A stretch of DNA of 64,000 nucleotides from Trichoplax adhaerens (taxonomy: Eukaryota > Placozoa > Uniplacotomia > Trichoplacea > Trichoplacidae): contig NW_002060944.1 of assembly GCF_000150275.1 (NCBI RefSeq), positions 210,169 through 274,168 of the forward strand, read 5' to 3'. The notes beneath the pieces are model-generated. The model did not search any database, was not told the DNA's origin, and saw only the letters and a program-made list of their open reading frames with translations. Shown here one piece after another: positions 38,400 through 51,482 of the stretch. Both the position numbers and the translations under genes were made by a program. Numbering within the stretch: position 1 is the stretch's first letter; each line of letters begins with the position of its first letter.

Positions 38400-39990
38400 A
38401 GGCAAACCTAAATGGCTGCTGAAAAGATTCGAGTAATTGATAAATGAGAATATTATAAGCTGAAAAGTCAGACTTTTGAGATCAGGTAGGTAATCCTAGT
38501 TTGCAGTTAGCTGAAGATCAGCTGCTATTGGACAGATACTATGATATTTTACATCAATATTGGATGAAAAACTTAAAAAAATGAGGATTTAAGGGTCTGG
38601 TATTTTTGCCTGCATCTTATAGTTGGAATATGGCTATAGATTAACGATATGGAGACAATATGGATTTGCACAGGATACGTAGAGTATATCAATATATATC
38701 TAAGGTTCAACTAAATAGCTGCTGCTGGATTTGAGAAATTGATAAAACCTGAAAGTTAGACTTTTAAGACCAGGTAGACGATCTTAGTTTTGCAATTAGC
38801 TGAAAATCAGCTACTATTGGACAAATACTAGGATATTTTATATCAAAATTGGAGGAAAATTTTTTAAAATGAGGATTTAGAGGTCTGGCATTGTGCCTGC
38901 ATGCTATCCTAGTTTGAAGGCAGCTATAGATTAATTATACGGAGACAATGTGCATTTGCACAGGTGATGGCATAGAGTATATCGATATTTGAGGTCAAAC
39001 CAAATAGCTGCTACCAGATTTAAGAAATTGATAAATGAGAATGTTATAACTTGGAAAGTCATACTTTGGGGACCAGATAGACGATCCAAGTTTGCAATTA
39101 GCTGAAGATCAACTAGTATTGCACAGATACTATGATATTTTATGCCAATATTGGATGAAAAACTTAAAAAAAATGAGGATTTCGAGGTCTGATATTTTGC
39201 CTGCCTCCTTCCTATTCTAGTTATAAGATGGCTATAGATTAACTATATGGAGACAACGTGTATTTGCACTTATCAATACTTGAGGTAAAACTAAATAGCA
39301 GCTGCCAGATTTGAGAAATTGATAAATGAGAATATTTAACCTGAAAAGTTGGACTTTTGAGACCAGGTAGACGATTTTAGATTTGCAATTAGCTATAAAG
39401 ATCAACTGGTATCGGACAGATGCTATAATATTTTATGTCAATATTGGATACAACAACTTGAAAAATGAGGACTTGAAAGTCTGATATTTTGCCCGCATCC
39501 TGCCCTAGCTTGAACATAGCTATAGATTAACTACATGGAGACAATGTGCATTTGCACAGGTGATGAGATAGAGTATATCGATATTTGAGGTAAAACTAAA
39601 TAGCTGCGGCCAGATTTGAGCAATTGATAATGAGAATGTTACAACCTGAAAAGCCGGACTTTTAAGACCAGGTAGACGATCTTAATTTGTAATTAGCTGA
39701 AGATTAGCTACTAGACAGACACTCTGATATTTTACGTCAATATTGGAAGAAAACTTCAAGATCAAGGATTTGGAAGTCTGTTATTTTGCCTGCATCCTGT
39801 TCCAGCTTGATGCTAGCTATAGATTAACTACAGGAAGACATGGGTATTTATAAAGGTGATGATAACACAGAGCATATCAATAGTTGAATCTAGACCAAAC
39901 TCAATTTACTAATACTAATAATATTGTAGGCTGAAAGATGAGAGCTTGAGGTCATGTATTGAGTCCGAACTTGCAGATATAGCCGTAGGT
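38400..39990. repeat. Tandem satellite, about 297-base unit, five to six copies
   Basis: Copies begin with AAATAGCTGCT-like words at about 38410, 38713, 39002, 39293 and 39598, with a degenerate sixth near 39895 (spacing 289-305). Each holds ATTTGAGAAATTGATAAATG, CCTGAAAAGT, GACTTTTGAGACCAGGTAGA, TTTGCAATTAGCTGAAGATC, GATATTTT, GAGGATTT, TTTTGCCTGCATC and GGAGACAATGTGCATTTGCA. Copies differ by perhaps 10-20%. No coding frame persists. It sits just upstream of the POLR3E start region. Confidence 0.9.
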
Positions 39991-41221
39991 TAACTGCTTG
40001 GGGACACACTCTGATTTAATGGAATTGTAGAGTACTGTACAGTATAGTATATCGGTAGGGGAATATAAATGACTGGCAACTATCTATGTTAAATAACCCT
40101 ATGTATGAATATTTTGAGCTCTATTTTTCATGGCGTAAAATCGTCCAATATTCAGTATAATAATTAAATGCACCAATTGATGCTTCACTGCATACATAAA
40201 ATAAAGAAGTGTGATAAAATATTGTACATATTCCGTGATAATACCACCCATCCTTCCTTGAAACGAGCAGTGCGGGGGTCATTTATAGTACTGTTAGATG
40301 ACTCTGATTATGTAGAAGATTCTTACAGTACTTTTTACCTCAAGATTTCTTCATGTAAAACGAATAGCTCTAAGGTAGTCATTTCTGCAGAGTACTGATT
40401 ATTGAAATAGTATTCGTTACATCGTTAAGGGTGGCCACTGGGCCTTTAAATTTTGATTTCAATTAATATTCTGATGAAAATTGATATAGAATTGATCACA
40501 GTACTAAGGACATTGTACCGCACTGTCGATATCTTACAGTACCTGCTAATCTTAACTTGGTATGTCCATCACCGTACATTAATTATCATCATGTGCTTTG
40601 GACCATTAACTAATCTTAATATAGCATTTCATCCGTGAATGCATTATTAAAAAGTAGTATTCTAGAAGCATAGCTGTGAATATAGTAGTGCCTGGCTATT
40701 ACCGGGATATAAATAATGTCGAATGGCAATACTATCTGTTAATTATTAAAAAATAAGTACATTATCGTAAACCGTCAGCAAAGCGACGTGAATTTGTACT
40801 AGTTTATAACTAAATATAGTACATCATCCTTACCATAAATCGAAGAAGTGTGATAAATAATGCACATTCCGACAAATTGATGCCTGAATCAACCATCATA
40901 CCTGTACATCATTCTAGCTATAAATCATATACAGTATTAGTAGTTGATAAGGTATGATTGAGTCTTCATCTTGAAAGCTCTCACTAGGAATTGAGTATAG
41001 CCGAGCCAATGCTCTATTGCATGGTGCAAAGATTTAGCATTTTAATTAATTATTCCAGATTTAACACCTTTGGAATCTTTCCCATACGGACAGTCAACGA
41101 ACAATTGTTGTGTGGATACCCTCTTATAAGTTAGCTAATAATATCGTCTAGTTGTCTACTGTCTTATGATAGCAACACCATAATTGAAATCAATTTTGTA
41201 GAACAGTCTTGCTATCTAGAA
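39991..41221. other. Intergenic with one copy of a dispersed repeat
   Basis: Two short plus-strand frames (40168-40398, 40453-40638) show no recognisable domain. The dispersed element near 40725-40805 is listed separately. No clear promoter for the Apaf-1-like gene. Confidence 0.4.
40725..40805. repeat. Dispersed repeat, copy 1
   Basis: Shares AATACTATCTGTTAA, then ACATTATCGTAAACCGTC, then GCAAAGCGACG and TTTGYACTAGT with 62685-62757, with about 15 extra bases in this copy. Two copies 22 kb apart suggest a short interspersed or cut-down mobile element. Confidence 0.75.
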
Positions 41222-44200
41222 ATGGCTACGCATAAAAATATCCGCTCTACCATTCAATATTTTCATGACAATGATGCATTTTGTAAAATTATTCCTATCG
41301 AACATTTATTATCACGTCTTGTAATGAATAAAATTATCTTGAAAAAACATGCGGCAAGAATAAAGCGTAAAAACTGCAGACAGGAAAAGAATCAATTATT
41401 CTGTCAGATTTTACGAAAAGAAAGAAATGAAACTAATTTTATGACATTTTGCGATTTATTGTGCTGCGAATACGATCGAAATGTGGCAGAGATTGGACGC
41501 ACTTTGCATGATATGGCCAGCTCACCAGGTATATCCAATGTAATAAACATGTGATTATAAATATTGAAATGAAGGTGTAAAGTAACAATAATTAAAATAC
41601 TAATTGCATTCAAGAGGTATTGGCAATAATGTCTTTCCATCGACTTTCTGGAGCTACTGTAAAACTTAAAGTATTTTCGATAGTACACTGCACTCATTTA
41701 TTGCTATCTTATCATCGTGCCAATACAATACTGGTATTATTATGAGAGATATTAACAAAATACTAATAAATTCACCTATGCATTTGTCTACTTTTTCTTC
41801 AATTATAGCATGTTGGAAAGAAGACAGCTATCAAAATTTCTCGCTTGACAGCTGTATCAAACCCCTAGCTGACCTTAATTTAACTTCTTTCAATTCTCCA
41901 CAATATCATGCACTAAAAATGCAGCATGATTCCAGTGGTGCTCGACTACCAATTGGATATGTAGCGAACATCAAAGTAGAAGAACTAATTGCAATACAAA
42001 ATCGGGAAGTCAAGAATCGAATCCAGTCATTGGATTTATTTTATCAAAATCCCTTCATTAAGTTAGGAGTTTTTTTAAGGGCAACTGGTATTCCGGTAAC
42101 ATTAATTATGGTATTGTGGCAGCAAGATTTCATTTTTTCGATGGATATACTACAATATTTAGCCAAAGTAGGCTTACTAACCTTGTCCAAGAAAAACGAA
42201 AGGTAAAAAATCGAATATCCTTTTAGTTCTAAGAATAGGAATGGCCCATGATCGGTCTCATCCCAATATAGCTAGGTCCAATATTTGATCATTCAGTATA
42301 AGTACGATTATTTAATTCATACAGCAGCATTGACTAAAATATGACGTCGATTTATAACATAACAGTAATGAAATTTCTCCCCGTAAATAATCCTATTTTA
42401 TTGCTAGCCAATGACTGAAATTCAAGCTGTGTATAAATAAGCCCTGCAAACACTATATGCTGTTATTTGCAACTACAAAAATTTGTTTCACAGAAAATAC
42501 CTAAAGTAGAAGGGTTAAATTTTTGGATATTTTTTCTAAATTCATCCATTTGTTACCGTGATTACTAGCATCTTATGATATTAAAATCATGTTTTACTAT
42601 ATAGTAATAACAGCTGTAATATTTCCAGCAACGCCACCGTTAAAGTAACTTATTTTCAATCAATTGTCTAGATGATCCCAATAATACCATTCTTAATATG
42701 TACCAGTTAAGTTATTTTCTTAGTATATATGCTCTATTTACGATTAAACTTGAGGTCAACCAGTGAGAAAAGTGATATTAGTAAAATTAGATCCTATTTA
42801 TAAGCATATATGTCACTTATAGAATGGAAGTTTTCAGTAAAGCTATGGAAAAGCAGGCTAGGTTTAGTTTAAATGCGAATGATAATTAATAAATTTGTCC
42901 GTAAGGCGGTTTAAAAATATCAATTTTAATCTAAAGGCCCGGCAGTTTGCATTTCCTGAGTTGAAAATTTTACGTAGCTATCGTGACCATAAAATACCGC
43001 TAAACTAGGCAGGATTGGACAGAAGTTAAAGCCATATTTGTTTTGACAGTTAAATTTTACTTTCTGAACACGCACCGCAGAATGTTCATTTTTGGGATTA
43101 TTATACTTCCTGGATAACGAACAGTACAACTTATAATTACTAACTTGGTTTATAAATTTATGCCATAAAGATAAATGATTAATTCACATGGATATATCTT
43201 TATTTTAGGAATTGCTGCAATATCGACGAAGACGCGTTTAAATACGTTCAAAATATCCAGTCTTATAAGCCCGATTGTCATTCTTTGCTTTTAGATGAGC
43301 TAGAATTACAATGTCATGGAAACTGGCACGAATTGCCAAATGATGGCTATATCTATCATTATCTTGTAAATCATGAGATAGCAGCAAACAAATTTAAATC
43401 AGTAAAATCGCTTATAACTAATTTGCGATGGCTTGATTGTAAAGTGAATGCTCATCACAATTTATCTGTCATCTTGGAAGATTTTGTAAATATTAGAGAC
43501 AAAATATCAGCACAGGTAATTATTATATTAAAATTACGTATGCATATTTAAGCATGAAAAAATACCTACGTTCAGGATTCTAATGGTGCAATTCTTATAT
43601 ATTATTCAGGATTGGCAGGAAATAATTCCTTTCTATCAATTCCTTATTCGCTATCAAGGGTATTTTGACATAAAATTTAATGACCTTATTCAGTTTATTT
43701 TGCAATACCAGCAGCCACATCAATGTTGGTATGCAAAGGCAATCCAAATCGCAAAAGAAAGAGTCGCAAACAATTCTAAATTTCAATATTATGAAATAGT
43801 GTAAGTTTTATTTCGTCCGCAATTTTTTTTGCTCAAAGAAATGCAAATACTGATTACGATCCGGATGTAGTAGGGCAAATATCTGAATGCTTTTTATATT
43901 TCTAATGCAGTTCTTTAGCCAAAATACGTGCAAAATATTGCACGAGAACAATTACTGCTGATAATATAGAACGTATAATGACTTTTAGTTGTTGTAATCC
44001 TAAGTTGGGTCCTTTTAGAATGGTAGTTACAAATATGACTGATAGATATACTCAGGTAAGATGCTTCTTAGATACGAGTAAAGAGACATTATGTTTAGAA
44101 ATGCTGCCTTTGATATTTAAAACTAATATCTTACATCAAGATTGTTATGAACGTGGAAACTGGGACAAAATTATTTGTCACTTCGAGTGTATGCATAGTA

Positions 44201-47200
44201 AAAATTTCATCGGATGGCAAAATGATTGCATACGTAAGTAGATCTTTTGACGACGTTATAATTCAGTAACTACCAATAAAATGTATTAAACTAACGACAA
44301 TACATTTCTACTTTTTTCATTATCAATAATGCAACTTGTAATTGTCTTCTATGAATTAATAATACAGTGATAAATTGATATTTACAAGGGTTAAAATCTT
44401 CTAAATTTTATGTAAAAGCAAATAGTATAAGTGACAGGATTCAGATTTGAATTTTAGACAGTTAATATTTAATTCCTTTAACTGACGGTCGAAACCCGAT
44501 TATTTTAAGAACCAAGTTATTTTCGATTCTGCATTAACGTAGGCTGACAATTTAAAACTCTGGCAAGTCTGGCACATTGATTGCAATACGGGAATGAAAT
44601 TTATTACGGTAGATGGGATTCGTGATAATCACCAATGTAATGAGATGGAATTTCCAGTAAGCAACAATTCACTTATCGCTTCATGGCACAATAATTATAT
44701 TTCGGTAAGGTGTAATCTAGAACTCCTTCGATTTGCTTCTAAACTACAGGATTAACCATTAAGGAGTAAAATAAAAATTAATTACTCTACTTGTAACTAC
44801 CCCATTATAGTATCAACATTACCATGAATTTTTAGCAGTTAACAGACAAAAGCAGTAATTAATGTTCATAGTATCAAAAAATCTGATTTAAATTCAGCTG
44901 AGCTCTATTCTCAGTTACCATATTTAATATCCAATACATGTTGTATCTAGATCTGGAAGATCGATCAGCATAAACTTTATATTTCAATGACGAAAAAATG
45001 GCGTGCTTTAAGTCACTCAACGGTTCAAGTTTGTCAATTTGTTAATAATGATAACTCTATTTTGGTATGGGGTCATTATTCTCGAGCATATCAGCCCAAC
45101 AAATTAGCTTGCTACGCTAATTACGACAATATCAAATCGCAACTCACTGGCAATTATTTCAAATGTTCGAAGATTGAATTTTGTGTAAGTGATTAAGATG
45201 ACTAATTGGGTTACAGGCATTTCAATGTTAGCGATTTATTAAGATCATATCTGGAAAGTGGCTGTAACTTGATTTCATTTATACGTTATTATTGACAAAA
45301 GTACCCACTAACAGAACTGTAATCGATCTTGATTATCCTTAAATTTAAGCTTTTAATCAAGTTTAATTACCATTCGTAGCTGCAGGCATCCTAATGTTAG
45401 CTGTTTATTGGTGTTACGTCTTGTAAATATTACCGTAACCAATTATGTTGATCCTATTCGTTAAATCTTGCATAGGGCTCCATTAATGACTAAGAAATAT
45501 TCATAGAATAGCAGAAAAAATCTTGAACATACTGTAGAAAGTCACAGAATATTGCCTGATACCACCATCTACAGTACTAAGTTAAAATTTCTAAATTCCC
45601 TTTTATAGTATTATATGCGCGCAAAATTTGTTATGCATATCAGTACATCATATACTCTTCTACATTAAATTTAAAGAAGCTTCAAATATTAATTGAATGT
45701 CCAGTATAATGAGATATCTTTACTGTTAGCATGGATTTAATTCGTGAAATCAAATGAAGTAGAAGCTATTGCTAGTTTCCTAGAAGTAAATCCATCTAAG
45801 GCACTCGAGTGATACAGGAAACTATATCTGCAGCGCATCCGCTAATTTTATCGTGGATTGATTAATCAAAATTAATTATACATTTTACCATTTTCTTATC
45901 CCTGTATTTAACCTATGTGTATTTCTATTTAATAGGTATGGAAATTAGGCAAAGAACTAGTTACAGATGAAACAAGACTAACGATACGCTTTAAACATTT
46001 AAATCAGTTCAACAAAAGAAGTTTACGTGGATGTTTCCATGTTCTAAACCATCGCTTTTTTCTACTAGATTGCATCGTAGGAAAAGATTCATCACATCAA
46101 TTTTATCATAGCTTATATTTAAAAGCAACCAAACATAGTGATATTGATTTAACAGGAGAAATAGATACGTTATACTATCAAATGCAACCCAGGTTTTTTA
46201 ATACCATATACCTGTCCCAAGATAGACAATCCATTGCAGAAGTTGTTGAAGACAGGATACAGGTAGCTAACTAGATCCAAGATATAATGCTAATCGTTCC
46301 ATATAATAATAGCTTAAAAGATTTATTTCATTAAAATTTTAGATCTTTACTGTTAATGAAGATCAAATTTTGGCTTACGGTATCATATACTGCCATACTA
46401 ACCTAAAACATGAATCGAAATATCATCTTACTTTCGTACATAATATGGATCAAGTAATGCTAAGTTATGAACAAAGAATTTATATTTTCGACGTCCAGAA
46501 AAGAAATACTCATTCAGCATATGATGATGAAGATAAAATTAAAATCATTTGTGCAAGTAGTGCCTTCGTTGATGATGCTGCTGTTTTAGTGCAAGTGATT
46601 TCCAAGCAGTCTATTTATTTCCTTCAGGTTATTTTGCTACATAACGTATTTTAGCTGCTATTGGCTAATATAACAAGTCTTCATTTAGTATAAGCTTCTT
46701 CTTCAGCCTTTTTAATATATCATCGTAAAGGATTAACTTACGAAGAAATCGTTCTAATTTCTATAGACATATGAAGGTGAATCTTTGAAGCTTACCAATC
46801 AAGTAACGCTTGATATAAATTCTCATGATCCTGAGAATGTATCTTGTGAGCTATTAGCAGATTGCAATTCTATCGTTATTATGCATGATTTCCCTGATTG
46901 CGAACACAATCAATTTGGTATACGCACTCATAAGTTAGATTTAATGAAGAAGCATTTGTCCATTACGGTGAGTTTTCGTATAAATTATGATTAGATAGTA
47001 CGAAAAGATACGTATAAATTTAGTTCAGTAAAAGACTAACAGTAACATTGGATGTAGGTAAAAAATATAAAAGATATAAAAACTACATTCTGGAGCTGTA
47101 ACTTAGACTTTGAATGTTCTCATTGGGTTCCTTGGCAAACTACTTGCAGATATAGAAAAGATAATCATCAGTTGATTGTCATAACATCTATAAATCAAAA

Positions 47201-48930
47201 TGTAAGTTAATGCCTCTTTGTTGAGTTACCGAAATTTTAATAATTGAAGTAAGCTCTTGTTAAATCGCTTGCAATTAACAGTAGTATGTAAGTCTTATCC
47301 TTAAATGTCTTTGCTTTAATGTGCAAATATCAACTTAATATAGTATACCCTACCAAAAAAATAGACCATAGTTGTTGCATTGAGGAGCATCAAATTGAAA
47401 TAATATCTATAATTTTAATATTATTTACTGTACGTACAATGTAAATTCTAACTACTTCGCCAAGGTAGCAGTACATCAAATAGCATAATACACTAATATT
47501 ACGCTTAGAAAAGTCTCCTACATGATGTATGCTTTGTATACAAATAGCTCAAAATACGCTCTAGCGATATGGAAGAGTTTAGGTTTCATCGATCTGCAAA
47601 AATTATTCGTCATTAAATATCGTACCCGTCGTTGATATTAGTATGAAATAATTGTTGAATCATGCTAGGCAAAATCTTACTGGCTTCTTTATTCTTTCTT
47701 AGGACGTAAGCACTGCGATAAAATTTATCATATGGCTATTTGATTTCTGTAATGGAGAAATTTTGCATGCTTACCGTCATGAGTCTAGTAGTCACTGTGA
47801 CGTTCGTTATTTTTCCGACGATTTGGTGCTTTCATATACGCCAGACAGTAAAAGCTATATGGTAATTCATCAGAGATTCAGACTAATTCGGATTCTCCTG
47901 CGGCCGACATAAACCCTTATTAGTTGATTTACATCATATAAATATCATAAGATATTAGATACGATCTAGTTTGGTTATTGATAGCAGACAGAGATTTATA
48001 GACCAGCTCATCTAGAAATTGGTTGATTGTTTTGATCTTTCATTGAGTAAAGAACATTAATCTACTAGAAAATTTGTAATCAAATTTCATTATCTGTTTA
48101 TTTTAGCTTACTAAAATTGGTAACTTAGAAACGGATCTGTTATATTACCCTATGCTATCATATGATATCTCCTGCGTTTCAGCAATTGCAATTTGCAAAT
48201 TGAATTTCCAGGAGACTAAAACCTCCTGCACCTTTTTTCATTATATTGTCTATCAAGAAGATTTCAGAACTTGGCATGTTGATATAGAAAGAAAGGTGCG
48301 AGTGTGTTAACAACTTGATATTAGTTTAGAGATACAATTTAGCTATACTTTAGACCTAATACATGTGTAAGTAGTAAGTGCTGCACAAGTTTAAATGTTT
48401 CTACTGAAATGTATTTAGCAAGAAATAGAAAATGGAATCGATCAGATAGAATTTTATCGCATTGAAAATGACGAAAAAGAACTTGTTCAAACTTATCCAT
48501 ATTCTGATCATATATTATTACTTCGCCATGAATCTGATTTATCGGTATTGATTCTTATCTAACATACTTAGAACAATAATAGGAGCGGAGAGAAAATAAT
48601 GTAAAAATCTGTGAATTTTATCCCCATTTATAGGTATACGACAAAAATGGAAATATAATTTTTCAAGTTATGAAAGGAAAATACTGTTTTCCGAAGTCAC
48701 GAAAAGAGCATGGCAATAAATCGTGGATTAGTCATAAAGAGTATATTATTATTGGCAAAAAGAACCAACTTGAACTCTATGATTTCATTCAAGAAAAATA
48801 CTTACCGGTAATAAAATCCGCACAGATCGGTATCCCTCTTTCAATCCAGTTCGGTAATAGCAAAAGAATGATTGTCTACAATGACGCTAAAGTTTTCCTT
48901 TACATTACATTATTAAAAGAAACTGAATAA
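41222..48930 (+). CDS. Apaf-1-like CARD protein lacking the NB-ARC ATPase core
   Basis: Fifteen exons: 41222-41528, 41749-42202, 43209-43515, 43610-43800, 43911-44233, 44568-44704, 44951-45184, 45936-46262, 46343-46627, 46767-46967, 47058-47201, 47703-47861, 48107-48295, 48419-48544, 48634-48930; about 1226 residues. Residues 1-100 form a CARD (LLSRLVMNKII, FCQILRKE, MTFCDLLCCEYDRN). Exon 2 resembles the end of Apaf-1's ARC1 and its winged helix (FLRATGIPVTLIMVLW, DILQYLAKVGLLTL). Exons 3-4 match the helical domain (YIYHYLVNHEIAANKF, LRWLDCK, FYQFLIRYQGYF, AIQIAKERVANN). Exons 5-15 carry a divergent beta-propeller (SILVWG, IWKID, VWKLGKE, YIFDVQ). No P-loop or Walker B is encoded: only 220 bases separate exons 1 and 2. 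The exon 6 acceptor is uncertain (44568 by phase, or 44543). Likely role: scaffold in caspase or death signalling. Confidence 0.75.
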
Positions 48931-51482
48931 TTTTTAATAAGGTATGTAGTGATTGGAGTTCATAAAAGTATATGAAGGATAAATCACTCAACCAGGGATA
49001 ATAATTGATGTCCACAAGTTTAATATTCGACCGTTTTTACATTATTTTAAATGTTGTTAATACTGTATTAAATCAATTTCAATGAGTGATACACAATATT
49101 TGATTATAAGTTATTAAAAAAGAATTGAATTTCTTTGTGACATAGTGGCTATCCACAAGCCGTTGTGTAATCCTGATGTTTGCTGTTTGATTTAACTTGC
49201 TACCTTATAATATTAGCTACGCTCAACAAAAACGCTTCTTGGCTTGTTATTTTTGAATTGCGTAGAAAATTTTATAAATATTATTATGGTTGAATGCATA
49301 TTAGTAAAGTATAATTACACCGATTGTTTTTTGTTGTGTTGGTCTATATGCGTTTACTGGTTGTTATGAAGATTGCACAAATTTAAATAGGCACGTTTTC
49401 AATCCGCCAGTATTATATTCTCACTAAAGCCACTGGTTGAAGCAATCGGTCTCATCATAAGATAATAATTGGAGCTATTAAGTAAGCATTTACCTAACGG
49501 AAATATCATTACCGGATGGAATTAGTATCGCGAGCGGTATCTATGGCAATTATTTACATAATATCCGATCATATCGTTTTAGTTCATGATGGTTGTGAAG
49601 TAGTCTGCAAGAGCTCTAATCTTAATATCGCTAAGGACTTGATCTCAAGCACTGCCATTACTATAATTGAAAATATCAAGATTTTTACAGTTTGTTTCTA
49701 AAAGTTTATTAGCAAAAGTTATATTTTGCGACATTGCATGCATATAGTGTAGAACCTTTGATTAGTGTTTCTGTTCAATTTTCGAGTATACCATATTATT
49801 TCTAATTTCTGTTCTACATTGCTAACAAACGTTAGCTGGGCTAAACGGTGATAGATTTAATGTTGTTCTTGTAATGCCGGTTATATTATACCAAGCATAA
49901 TTTAAATCAAACCGTAATATATTAATCCATATCCATCATCCTGTCCTTTTCCATATTAAATTATTCTGCCATTAAGCAACATGACGTAAAAGGAGTTTGA
50001 ATACAGCTTAAAGTAATTTTAAGACAATCAGGAGTTAAAATAGTCGAGTCTTGGGCCACTTATAAGTATACCAATCCATTCAGTGCTAAGTTTTAATTTG
50101 CAGCGATACACCCAAACAAAAGTAACTCACACCGTAATTTCTTTTTCGCTAACGTGTCGTATGAATTAAAATACTAGAAGTCTATAACTGATTCTTGTTT
50201 TATTCGTGTACTCCAGCTCACTGATTTACTTCTGTGAAAGGCTTGATATCTTTTACGAAGGTAGGAGAAGAAGTTGAAAGAAGGCGTAGGAAAGCAAAAT
50301 ATTAAAATGCATGCAGTACAATAAAAGTAGGGTTTATTACTCAAGTGTTTAACTATAATATAACGTAAATTAAGTAAAGCTGATTGTTAACCTATTCAAT
50401 ATTATGAAAACAGGAGAAATTCAAAAAAACAAAATGAAGCAATTTTTTTCAAATGTCGTGTAAATCCAAGTATGACAAGCGAATGTTAATGAGACATGAG
50501 CTAAGGTTAATGCAAGAAAGCACTTGAAAGTTAAGCAGAGCGTAATAGATTAAAGATAGATAGCGAATTACTGTGTATATTATCAAATTAGCTTAAGCAT
50601 TTTACGAATCATTGCATTTCTACTTTCTAGATAGTTGAAAGCTGCTTGCCAGAGCTTCAATATTTAAATGCTGTTGTATTTCGTGGACGGTTAAAGAGGC
50701 ATCCATGTTGGATAGTTGGGCTATAAAAGTTTTATTTTGATATATTTACATACGAATCAAAACATCTCAAACTATGTTAGAACACCTTTCTATTTAAAGG
50801 GTGTGATAGTACACGGCTAAAATGAATTTATTGTTCGGCCTAAAGAAAAACTAATACCAGCATATTCGATAGACTATCAAAATATATTTACTAATGGCTT
50901 ATATGGCCGTTTATTATTGAATGCAAACCTCATCGAAAGTGTCAGTAGTTGCTTAACTTTCAAGTCTCAACCATTCGACCATGGCCATATTAATCTATAT
51001 AATCGAGTTCAAGTTAGCCGCTGCTTCTCCTGCTTGCTTTTACCCGGCCCCATACTGTATACCATGCTCGCTTTTAGCATAATTCATTCATCAATTATCA
51101 TAACAATATCGTCCATATTGATTGTAGAATAATAAGGCTCTGCTACTTTATATGCCGGTTAAGATTAATGATCATAGCTCTGTATAATACTAGAGTGCCT
51201 ACTACTACTATAGTGAAATATGGTGATTAGGTCTAGTCAAACGCCATAGAGTAGAGCTGCTGTTGGAAGTTGAACAAAACTCGATACAACTGAACTTTTC
51301 TTACTCAAAGTTCCACCCTAGCTACTAGGTTTGGCTCGACAACAGTATATGCTAGCGAATCAAGATTAGATTAATTGATCTTACTGAAGATTAAATCAAA
51401 ACGTGTAGGAAAGGATACTGCATTAGTAGAATCAAGATTATAGATAAGGAGTATCTAGAGTAAGCCATTTTGTTCAGCAGTA
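48931..51482. other. Intergenic, nothing certain
   Basis: A 61-codon plus-strand frame at 49516-49701 contains SDHIVLVHDGCEVVCKS, vaguely like a propeller strand from the gene upstream; it may be a decayed exon duplicate or chance. Otherwise AT-rich without supported features. Confidence 0.35.
51464..51472 (-). promoter_or_regulatory. YY1-like box before ACT-domain gene
   Basis: GCCATTTTG (reverse complement CAAAATGGC), 11 bases before the start codon at 51483. Same core as the boxes in the 29.5-29.9 kb repeat cluster. Confidence 0.35.

Noticed and set aside
38400-39990. CRISPR-like array
   Set aside because: Units of about 297 bases with no short identical repeats separated by unique spacers; it is a satellite in eukaryotic DNA.
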